Assembly: GCA_020846575.1 (NCBI GenBank)
Contig: JADLDQ010000296.1
Location: 1-5,127 of the forward strand
Reading direction: 5' to 3'
Length of the DNA stretch: 5,127 bases
Origin: Burkholderiales bacterium
GTDB taxonomy: Bacteria; Pseudomonadota; Gammaproteobacteria; Burkholderiales; SG8-39
Shown here piece by piece: positions 1 through 5,127 of the stretch (positions are counted from its first letter, which is position 1; every line of letters begins with the position of its first letter). The notes beneath the pieces are model-generated. The model was not told the DNA's origin, searched no databases, and saw only the letters and a program-made list of their open reading frames with translations. The translations under genes and the position numbers were made by a program.

Positions 1-1299
1 CGCGCACACGAGCGCCGCCACCTGCTCGCCGAACTCGGTCGAGGGCACGCCGAGGACCGCGGCGTCGGTGACGTCCGGATGCGCCATCAGCACCGCCTCG
101 ATTTCGGCCGGGTAGATGTTGATGCCGCCGCGGATGATCATGTCCCCGGCGCGGCCGCGCAGTAAGATGAAGCCGTCCTCGTCCCGGCAGGCGAGGTCGC
201 CCGGGTAGAACCAGCCGGCGTGGAACGCCTCCGCGGAGGCCTGCGCGTCGCGGTAGAACGCGCTCGCGCAGCCCGGGCCGCGGTAGCGCAGCCGTCCCAC
301 CTGGCCGTGCGGCAGCGCGCGATGGTCTTCGCCGGCGATCTCGACCTCGACGCCGAAGATCGCGCGCCCCACCGACTCGGGATGACGCTCCTGGTCCTGC
401 GGTGTGTTGAGCGAGATGCCGCCGCCCTCGGTCGAGGCGTAGTACTCGCAGAAATTCGCGCACAGCCGCGCGCGGATTTCGCGCCGCTCGCCGGCACCCA
501 GCGCCGAGCCGCTGGAGAGCAGCAGCCGCAGGGATGCGAGCCCAGCCAGCCGCGAGTCGGGGAGCGCGAGCAGCCGGCGCAGCAGCGTCGGCACCAGGAA
601 CAGGCTGGTGGCGCGGCGGCGCTCGACCTCGGCGACCAGCGCCTGCGGCTCCCACGGCGGCGGGAACTGGATCACTGTGCCGCCGGCGAACAGCACCGAC
701 ATGCAGAAGCTGCGGCCGCCGCCGAAGTACACCGGCGTCGCCGAGAGATAGCGGTCGCGGCTCCCCAGCCCCAGGTCGATCCAGTGGGTCCAGAAGCGCC
801 GCAGGAACTGCCCATGGGTGAGCATCGGTCCCTTGGGCCGGCCGGTGGTGCCGGAGGAAAGGCACAGCAGCAGCGGGTCGTCGCCGCGCGATTCGAACTC
901 GCCGTCCTCGCTCGCCTGCTGCACGGCACGGTGCCAGGCGCTGTCCACGGCGATGCAGCCGATTCCCGGTATCTCCGCGCCCGGCTCGACCAGGGTGAGC
1001 CGCGCGCCGAAGTGGCGCGCGGCGCGTTCGCGCTCGCCGGGCGTCCAGCGCCAGTCGATCGGCAGCATGACCAGGCGCGCGCGCGCCAGCGCGTACAGGA
1101 GCACCAGGTGTTCGAGATGATCGCGCAGCGCCACGCCCACCACCTCGCCGGCGTCGAGGCGCAAGGAGCGCAGGTGCGAGGCGGCGCGCCGCACCAGGCA
1201 GCGCAGTTCCCGGTGCGAGATCGAGCGCTCGCCCTGCACCAGCGCATCCTGGTCCGGCCGTGCTCGCGCGTGGTGCTCCAGGGCGTCGGCGAGATTCAT
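1..1299 (-). CDS. AMP-forming acyl-CoA synthetase (ANL superfamily class I), 3' end beyond window
   Basis: The protein adenylates a carboxylic acid with ATP and transfers it to coenzyme A, in the cytoplasm. The reading frame is open for 433 codons from the ATG at 1299-1297 to the left edge. Visible ANL motifs, in order: the phosphate-binding loop LSSGTTGRPKG (residues 147-157), YYASTEGG (286-293, core A5), YPGDLA (365-370, the ribose-binding Asp is D368), and the hinge region RGRAGDMIIRGGINIYPAEIE-like block (about 381-401), followed by the start of the C-terminal lid domain. Class I synthetases are usually about 500-550 residues, so roughly 70-110 residues, including the catalytic lid lysine, lie outside the window. 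The start overlaps the stop of the upstream amidohydrolase (ATGA) and has no clear Shine-Dalgarno of its own, which suggests translational coupling. The acid substrate is unknown; an aromatic, cyclic or short to medium-chain acid is plausible. The family call is secure, the substrate is not. Confidence 0.93.
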   Translation of the reverse strand, partial: MNLADALEHHARARPDQDALVQGERSISHRELRCLVRRAASHLRSLRLDAGEVVGVALRDHLEHLVLLYALARARLVMLPIDWRWTPGERERAARHFGARLTLVEPGAEIPGIGCIAVDSAWHRAVQQASEDGEFESRGDDPLLLCLSSGTTGRPKGPMLTHGQFLRRFWTHWIDLGLGSRDRYLSATPVYFGGGRSFCMSVLFAGGTVIQFPPPWEPQALVAEVERRRATSLFLVPTLLRRLLALPDSRLAGLASLRLLLSSGSALGAGERREIRARLCANFCEYYASTEGGGISLNTPQDQERHPESVGRAIFGVEVEIAGEDHRALPHGQVGRLRYRGPGCASAFYRDAQASAEAFHAGWFYPGDLACRDEDGFILLRGRAGDMIIRGGINIYPAEIEAVLMAHPDVTDAAVLGVPSTEFGEQVAALVCA

Positions 1300-2159
1300 G
1301 GCAGCCGGTACAGCGCCCGGGCGTTGTCGCGCAGCAGCTTGCGCATGACCTGCGGCTTGAGCTGCAGCGCCTCGATCTCGGCCCGGGTGCGCTCGAATCC
1401 GAGCACCGGGAAGTCGGTGCCGAAAATCACCTTGTCCTGGCCGTAGGAGTCGAGGTAACGCACGAAGGCCTCGGGCCAGTATCGCGGGCTGTGCGCGTCG
1501 CAGCCGATGAACACGTTGCGATGCTTCCAGGCCATGGCGATCATCTCCTCCGTCCACGGAATGCCCACGTGTATGCCCACCAGCACCAGCTCGGGGAAGT
1601 CGCAGGCGACCGCGTCGAGCGCGATCGGGCGGCCGGTGCTGCGCACCGGATAGGACGGATCGTAGATCATCGACTGGCCGACCTGGAGCTGGATCGGCAC
1701 GCCGAGCTCCACGCACTTGGCGTAGAAAGGGTAGTACCGGGCATGATCGGGGGCGAGCTCGAACCAGTGCGGATAGCTGTGTGCGCCCACGAATCCCAGG
1801 TCCCGCACGGCGCGCTCCAGCTCGCGCACGCCGCGCATGCCCTCGGTCGGGTCCACGCCGGCGAGTCCGCGGAAACGATCCGGGTGGCGGCGCACCGCGT
1901 CGGCCACCAGCTCGTAGGGAACGTGATAGCAGGCGCGCGGACCGAGCGGCCCCACCTTGGCGGCCACCAGCAGCGCCAGCTCGATCCCCGCCGCGTCCAT
2001 GCGCCTGAGCATGTCCTCCAGCGAAATGCCGGTGTACAGTTCCTGCGGCACGTGCATCTTCTCGACGTAGAAAGCGCGCCGGTCCGCTCGGCCGGCAAGC
2101 GCCTCCGGCGTCCAGATGTTGACGACGGCGTCGATGGCGGCGATGCGCGCTTCGTTCAT
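1296..2159 (-). CDS. Amidohydrolase_2-family (ACMSD/resorcylate decarboxylase-like) TIM-barrel protein
   Basis: This 287-residue protein has the length and layout of the amidohydrolase_2 family, whose cytoplasmic TIM-barrel members hydrolyse or non-oxidatively decarboxylate small, often aromatic or lactone, acids. Recognisable parts are the first strand IDAVVNIW (9-16), the RFRGLAGVDP strand (95-104), the segment LGVPIQLQVGQS (152-163), IHVGIPW (196-202), NVFIGCDAHSP (215-225) and GTDFPVLGF (247-255), ending in RKLLRDNARALYRLP-type helix typical of the family. The usual first-strand D-x-H-x-H metal pair reads D10-A-V12-V-N14, and the strand histidine before the conserved G161 is Q159. H197 and the GTDFP aspartate D249 remain. 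The start ATG is preceded by GGGAAGGA close by (about 3-nt spacer from AAGGA). The stop overlaps the start of the CoA ligase, so the two form an operon. It may be an enzyme with a reduced or different metal site, or a member of a known HxH-less subgroup. The family call is good; the reaction is unknown. Confidence 0.9.
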   Translation of the reverse strand: MNEARIAAIDAVVNIWTPEALAGRADRRAFYVEKMHVPQELYTGISLEDMLRRMDAAGIELALLVAAKVGPLGPRACYHVPYELVADAVRRHPDRFRGLAGVDPTEGMRGVRELERAVRDLGFVGAHSYPHWFELAPDHARYYPFYAKCVELGVPIQLQVGQSMIYDPSYPVRSTGRPIALDAVACDFPELVLVGIHVGIPWTEEMIAMAWKHRNVFIGCDAHSPRYWPEAFVRYLDSYGQDKVIFGTDFPVLGFERTRAEIEALQLKPQVMRKLLRDNARALYRLP

Positions 2160-2208
2160 CGTTCCTTCCCGGGATCAGCGGACGCGATGCGCCGGATCCG
2201 AGCCGGTA

Positions 2209-2240
2209 TTGTGCCCGAGGCATGCCGGAGCGCCTATAAT
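2209..2240 (+). promoter_or_regulatory. Rightward sigma-70 promoter of the ABC importer operon
   Basis: A perfect TATAAT -10 box lies at 2235-2240, with transcription expected near 2247 and a leader of about 36 bases before the ATG at 2283. No good -35 sits at 17 bases; the nearest resemblance is TTGTGC at 2209-2214, with a long 20-base spacer. The 8-base palindrome GGCATGCC (2219-2226) falls inside the spacer and could be part of an operator. A strong -10 with a poor -35 is the usual picture of an activator-dependent promoter, but that is inference. Confidence 0.6.
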
Positions 2241-2260
2241 CCGCGACGCTCTCCTCTCAA
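2233..2260 (-). promoter_or_regulatory. Candidate leftward sigma-70 promoter for the amidohydrolase-ligase operon
   Basis: On the minus strand TTGAGA (2260-2255, five of six to TTGACA) is followed after 16 bases by TATAGG (2238-2233, four of six to TATAAT). Transcription would begin near 2226 and leave a leader of roughly 66 bases before the amidohydrolase ATG. Its -10 box overlaps the rightward TATAAT box. The match is moderate and unsupported by other data. Confidence 0.3.
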
Positions 2261-2282
2261 CCCAACGCAGCGGAGGCCGCCG

Positions 2283-3293
2283 ATGAGGAACTCCCCCGAC
2301 CGACGCGATTTTCTCGCCGCGGGCGCCGCGCTCGGCGCATCGCTGCTCGTCCCGCCCGTGGCGCGGGCGCAGGTGGAGAACGTCAAGTACCTGACGCCGT
2401 TCGGTTACCTGCTCAATTTCTTCGAGACCATGTACGCCGACACCGGCGGGTTCTTCCGCAAGAACGGCATCGAGGTCGAGATCGCCGGCGGCCGCGGCTC
2501 GGCGATGGCGGTGCAGCAGGTGGTCGCGGGCAACTTCCTCGTGTCGCGCACCGGAGGCACCGACCTGGTCAAGGCCGCCGTCAGGGAACCCTCGGTCGTC
2601 GCCATCGCGGAGATCTTCCAGCGCGACCTGTTCCACGTCGTCAGCGCCGAGTCCAAGCCGGTGCGCTCTCCCAGGGACTTCGCCGGCAAGACGGTCGGGC
2701 TCAGCTCGCGCGGCGGCGCGACCGAAAACCTGCTCGACATGATGCTCGCGCAGGAGGGCGTGCCCGCCGATTCGGTCAAGCGCGAGGTCACCGGCGACAG
2801 CCCGGGAGCGTGGGAGTTTCTGGCGCAGGGACGCGTCGATACCTTTGTCGTCACCGAGAACCAGGTGCTGGTCCTGCAGCAGCAGAAAAAGCCCATGCTG
2901 GTCTGGAGCATCGATCGCTTCGCACCCACGCCGGCGCAGGTGTACATCACTTCGCGCAAGGCGCTCGCCGAGCGGCCCGAGGCGCTGGCGCGCTTCCTCA
3001 AGGGCGTGCACGACGCCCTGGGCGCGCTCTACGCCGAGGGGGACCTCGCGCGCGTCATCGCCTCCATGCTGAAGAAGTACCCCGACATCGCCGGTGTGAA
3101 GGTGCCCGATCGCGGCCTGGGGCAGGTGCGCAACGGGCTCAACGGCTACCGCCCCGCCTGGCGCGACAAGTTCTCCTCCGATCCGGCCGGATGGAAGACG
3201 GCCTACGAGCTGATGCTCAAGGCGAAGATCATCGCACCGGCCGCCCGGCAGGACTTCTACACCGACGAGATTCGCAAGCGGGCCTTCGGCTGA
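2283..3293 (+). CDS. Periplasmic substrate-binding protein of NitT/TauT-type ABC importer (NMT1/SsuA-like), Tat signal
   Basis: This 336-residue protein captures the substrate in the periplasm and delivers it to the permease encoded two genes downstream. The N-terminus carries a twin-arginine motif, DRRDFL (6-11), then a hydrophobic stretch (12-26) and a likely cleavage after ARA (27-29), so export in folded form by Tat is predicted. The mature part follows the NMT1/SsuA pattern: VKYLTPFGYLLNFFE (34-48), a GGFFRKNGIEVEI segment (55-67), a glycine-rich GGRGSAM loop (69-75) and QQVVAGNF (78-85), then the RDFAGKTVGLSSRGG hinge-like segment (131-145). The ATG at 2283 was chosen because it has GGAGG at 2272-2276 with a 6-base spacer and gives a complete signal peptide; the frame is open further upstream, but that extension runs antisense through the amidohydrolase gene. 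Relatives bind nitrate, taurine, sulfonates, thiamine precursors or aromatic acids such as phthalate; the ligand here is not readable. Family and export are confident. Confidence 0.95.
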   Translation: MRNSPDRRDFLAAGAALGASLLVPPVARAQVENVKYLTPFGYLLNFFETMYADTGGFFRKNGIEVEIAGGRGSAMAVQQVVAGNFLVSRTGGTDLVKAAVREPSVVAIAEIFQRDLFHVVSAESKPVRSPRDFAGKTVGLSSRGGATENLLDMMLAQEGVPADSVKREVTGDSPGAWEFLAQGRVDTFVVTENQVLVLQQQKKPMLVWSIDRFAPTPAQVYITSRKALAERPEALARFLKGVHDALGALYAEGDLARVIASMLKKYPDIAGVKVPDRGLGQVRNGLNGYRPAWRDKFSSDPAGWKTAYELMLKAKIIAPAARQDFYTDEIRKRAFG

Positions 3294-3330
3294 ATCCGAA
3301 CCCGGCGCGCGCAGCGGCGAGGCGGCGCGC

Positions 3331-4155
3331 GTGCGGTTCCGGGATGCCCCGTTGAACGCGAGCCCGTCCCAGCCGGCCCCCGGCATCGAGCTGCGGGCGG
3401 TCGAGAAATGGTTCGGCACCCGCGACGAGCCGGTCTTCGCCGTCTCGCAGACCACCCTGACCGTGGCCCCGGGCGAGTTCGTGGTGCTGCTCGGCCCCTC
3501 GGGTTGCGGCAAGACCACGCTGCTGCGGCTGATCGGCGGGCTGGTGAGGCCCACGCGGGGCGACATCCGCGTGGCCGGCCACCTGCTGTGGACGCTCGGG
3601 CAGCGCAACGCCGATGCGGTGCGCGAGATGGGGATCGTGTTCCAGGACGCGAACCTGTTTCCCTGGTTGAGCATCGAGCAGAATATCGCGCTGCCGCTGG
3701 AACTGCGCGGCATGGGAAGGCGCGAGCGCCTCGAGCGCGCGCGCTCTCTCACGCGCCTGGTGGGTATCGAGGGATTCGAGCGGCGCTGGCCGCGCGAGCT
3801 CTCCGGCGGGATGCGGCAGCGGGCGGCGATCGCCCGTGCGCTCTCGTACGATCCGCACATCCTGCTGATGGACGAGCCCTTCGGCGCCCTGGACGCCATG
3901 ACGCGCGATGCGATGAACCTGGAGCTGCAGCGCATCTGGCTGGAGACGGGCAAGACCGTCGTGCTGGTGACGCACTCCATCACCGAGGCGGTGTTCCTGG
4001 CCGATCGCGTCATCCTGCTCTCGCCCCGACCGGGGCGAATCGACACGGTGACGCCGCTCGCTTTCGAGCGGCCGCGCTCCCTGGACCTGCAGGCCACGCT
4101 CGAATTCCTTGCGATCGCCAGCGGCCTGCGCCACCGGCTGGAACAGATTTCGTGA
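3331..4155 (+). CDS. ABC importer ATP-binding protein, NitT/TauT (SsuB/TauB-like) family
   Basis: This 274-residue ATPase powers the importer on the cytoplasmic face, acting as a dimer with the permease. All catalytic motifs are intact: Walker A GPSGCGKTT (55-63), Q-loop Q105 in VFQDANLFPW, signature LSGGMRQR (157-164), Walker B ILLMDEP (177-183) with catalytic E182, D-loop ALD (186-188) and switch H215 in VTHSITEAV. The FPW after the Q-loop and the PFGALDAMTR-type sequence are typical of nitrate/sulfonate/taurine importers. There is no in-frame ATG near the beginning. I take the GTG at 3331 (GAGG at 3319-3322, 8-base spacer); the TTG at 3352 (GGGA at 3341-3344, 7-base spacer) would give a 267-residue protein and is a real alternative. 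It begins 37 bases after the binding-protein stop, and its TGA overlaps the GTG of the permease, so the three genes should be co-transcribed. The family is certain; the start is uncertain by about 7 residues. Confidence 0.95.
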   Translation: MRFRDAPLNASPSQPAPGIELRAVEKWFGTRDEPVFAVSQTTLTVAPGEFVVLLGPSGCGKTTLLRLIGGLVRPTRGDIRVAGHLLWTLGQRNADAVREMGIVFQDANLFPWLSIEQNIALPLELRGMGRRERLERARSLTRLVGIEGFERRWPRELSGGMRQRAAIARALSYDPHILLMDEPFGALDAMTRDAMNLELQRIWLETGKTVVLVTHSITEAVFLADRVILLSPRPGRIDTVTPLAFERPRSLDLQATLEFLAIASGLRHRLEQIS

Positions 4156-4976
4156 GCGCCGAGCCGCCCCGGGAGCTGGACGCGCCGCGTCTCACCGCGG
4201 GCGGCGCGCTGCCCTGGATCACGACGCCGCTGCTGCTCGCGATCCTGGTGCTCGCCTGGCACCTCTACGTGAGCGAGACCCGCATCTCCGCCTTCATCCT
4301 GCCCTCTCCGGCAGCGGTATGGGAGGCCTGGAAGGGCATCATCGTCGCCGCGTCGACCTGGAACCACACCTGGGCCACCGTCTACGAGACGCTGGCGGGA
4401 TTTTTCTGGGCGTCGCTGGTCGGGGTGAGCCTGGGGGTCGCGCTGGCGCGGCTGCGCTGGCTGGAGATCACGCTCAACCCGTTCATCGTCGCGACCCAGG
4501 TGGTTCCCAAGGTGGCGCTGGTTCCCCTGATGATCGTCTGGTTCGGTTTCGGCATGACCTCCAAGGTCGTCATCGCCGCGGTGCTCGCGTTCTTCCCGAT
4601 TCTCACCAACACCGTGCTCGGCGTGAAATCGGTGGACAGCGGCCACCGCGACGTCATGCTCAGCCTGAACGCCACGCGCTGGATGGTGTTCAGGCGCCTG
4701 GAGCTGCCCTCTTCGCTGCCGTACATCCTCACCGGGATGGAGGTGGGGGTCGTGCTCGCGATCATCGGCGCGGTGGTCGGGGAGTTCCTGGGCGGCAACA
4801 CCGGCCTGGGCTATCTGCTGGTCGCGCGCATGGGCGCCTACGAGACCGACGTGCTGTTCGCGGTGATCGTGCACATGACCATGGTGGGGTTCCTGTTCTA
4901 TTTCGCCATCGGCGTGGTCCGCCGGGTGCTGATCCCCTGGCACGAGTCGGTGGTGATTGAGAAAGCGGCGCGCTAG
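4152..4976 (+). CDS. ABC importer permease, NitT/TauT (SsuC/TauC-like) family
   Basis: This 274-residue inner-membrane protein forms the transport channel, in this family normally as a homodimer, so no second permease gene is needed. Hydrophobic segments suggest six membrane spans at about 22-40, 76-99, 108-132, 137-157, 197-215 and 234-258. The cytoplasmic coupling (EAA-type) loop lies at about 165-190, with LNATRWMVFRRLELPSSLP; the usual loop glycine is asparagine (N173). Conserved family features include FILPSPAAVWEAW (48-60), VPKVALVPLMIVWFG (118-132) and GEFLGGNTGLGYLL (210-223). The GTG start at 4152 overlaps the ATPase TGA (GTGA) and has no strong Shine-Dalgarno, which suggests translational coupling. 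The frame is open far upstream only as a shadow of the ATPase gene, so the protein start is placed at the overlap. The TAG stop is followed by non-coding-looking sequence, closing the operon. Family confident; substrate not determined. Confidence 0.95.
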   Translation: MSAEPPRELDAPRLTAGGALPWITTPLLLAILVLAWHLYVSETRISAFILPSPAAVWEAWKGIIVAASTWNHTWATVYETLAGFFWASLVGVSLGVALARLRWLEITLNPFIVATQVVPKVALVPLMIVWFGFGMTSKVVIAAVLAFFPILTNTVLGVKSVDSGHRDVMLSLNATRWMVFRRLELPSSLPYILTGMEVGVVLAIIGAVVGEFLGGNTGLGYLLVARMGAYETDVLFAVIVHMTMVGFLFYFAIGVVRRVLIPWHESVVIEKAAR

Positions 4977-5127
4977 GGTCGCGACAGCGACTTGACGCTC
5001 CCGCGGCGCCCGTACAAGGCTTGTGCGACGCCGGCGCGCGCTCGCCCTCGCGCGCGCGGCGCTCGTAGTCCTCCCGCAGCCGGCGGATGTCGGCGTCGCG
5101 CTCGCGCAATCGCGGACCGGCGATCGC
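4973..5127 (-). CDS. Possible 3' end of a convergent minus-strand gene, possibly frameshifted
   Basis: From the right edge, one minus-strand frame reads a charged, helix-like peptide (RLRERDADIRRLREDYERR, then AREGERA) with mostly G or C at third codon positions down to about 5035. Downstream, the favourable third-position pattern moves to another frame that reads VAQALYGRRGSVKSLSRP and ends in TAG at 4975-4973. Losing one GC dinucleotide in the GCGCGC run near 5035-5041 would join the two into one frame. The stop would share CTAG with the permease stop. I do not recognise the protein family, only some 50 codons are visible, and arginine-rich open frames arise easily in DNA of this composition. 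The whole stretch could equally be non-coding. Confidence 0.25.
   Translation of the reverse strand, partial: DRRSAIARARRRHPPAAGGLRAPRARGRARAGVAQALYGRRGSVKSLSRP
5029..5061. other. GC-rich inverted repeat (hairpin) downstream of the importer operon
   Basis: The left arm at 5029-5041 and right arm at 5050-5061 are complementary over 12 base pairs with a single bulged G, closed by an 8-base loop (5042-5049). It lies about 53 bases after the permease stop. No T-run follows on either strand, so it is not a classical intrinsic terminator; it could stabilise the mRNA 3' end or assist termination. In such CG-repeat sequence a chance hairpin is also possible. Confidence 0.35.

Noticed and set aside
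220..1446. Long plus-strand open frame across the CoA ligase gene
   Set aside because: It is antisense to a frame with all ANL motifs; its own translation is low-complexity, rich in Arg, Gln and His, with no domain, so it is a shadow of GC-rich coding sequence.
2193..2200. Palindrome CGGATCCG in the divergent intergenic region
   Set aside because: A single 8-base palindrome, with no second copy and no clear position relative to either promoter.
1260..2282. N-terminal extension of the binding-protein frame upstream of 2283
   Set aside because: It runs antisense through the amidohydrolase gene and the promoter region and precedes a complete Tat signal peptide with its own GGAGG site, so it is not translated as part of the protein.
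3304..3331. Direct repeat GGCGCGCG (3304-3311 and 3324-3331) between binding protein and ATPase
   Set aside because: Short CG-alternating words recur by chance in DNA of this composition and nothing else supports a site.
3408..4151. Upstream extension of the permease frame through the ATPase gene
   Set aside because: The sequence there is an out-of-frame shadow of the ATPase; membrane-protein character begins only after the GTG at 4152.
2175..4943. Very long minus-strand open frame (over 900 codons) opposite the importer operon
   Set aside because: It spans three well-defined ABC genes and their junctions antisense; its translation is His/Asp/Arg-rich without motifs. High GC removes stop codons from the antisense frame.
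4978..4991. Short hairpin GTCGC-GACA-GCGAC just after the permease stop as a terminator
   Set aside because: The stem is only 5 base pairs and is followed by TTGACGC rather than a T-run.
5012..5026. Palindrome-like ACAAG-G-CTTGT
   Set aside because: The arms are 5 bases with a one-base centre; it is too short and isolated to call an operator or recombination site.

Overview
The window is about two-thirds G+C and reads as chromosomal DNA of a high-GC proteobacterium. A betaproteobacterium (Burkholderiales-like) is most likely, judging from codon use, the TATAAT -10 box set in GC-rich sequence, and the gene types (a Tat-exported NMT1/SsuA-type binding protein, a small-molecule amidohydrolase and an AMP-forming CoA ligase). 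The taxonomic assignment is inference. I see no RNA gene, insertion sequence, CRISPR array, integrase or replication origin.

Left half (1-2159, minus strand): a two-gene operon read leftwards. It starts with an amidohydrolase_2-family protein (2159 to 1296). An ATGA stop/start overlap leads into an acyl-CoA synthetase (1299 to the left edge, 433 codons seen, C-terminal end missing). Centre (2160-2282): a 123-base divergent intergenic region with a perfect TATAAT box facing right and a weaker candidate promoter facing left, whose -10 boxes overlap. Right half (2283-4976, plus strand): a complete NitT/TauT-type ABC importer operon of periplasmic binding protein, ATPase and permease; the ATPase and permease overlap by GTGA. 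Right edge (4977-5127): no confident gene. There is a strong GC hairpin and a possible 3' end of a convergent minus-strand gene whose TAG stop would share a CTAG with the permease stop.

Taken together the locus looks like a divergent uptake-and-catabolism unit: the importer brings in a small, probably acidic organic compound, the ligase activates an acid to its CoA thioester, and the amidohydrolase-fold protein carries out a hydrolysis or decarboxylation step. The substrate cannot be read from the sequence. The most unusual point is that the amidohydrolase lacks the N-terminal HxH metal-binding pair and the later strand His, while keeping the IHVG and GTDFP motifs. The rest is a well-formed but fairly ordinary accessory catabolic cluster; I did not find convincing evidence of a wholly new system.
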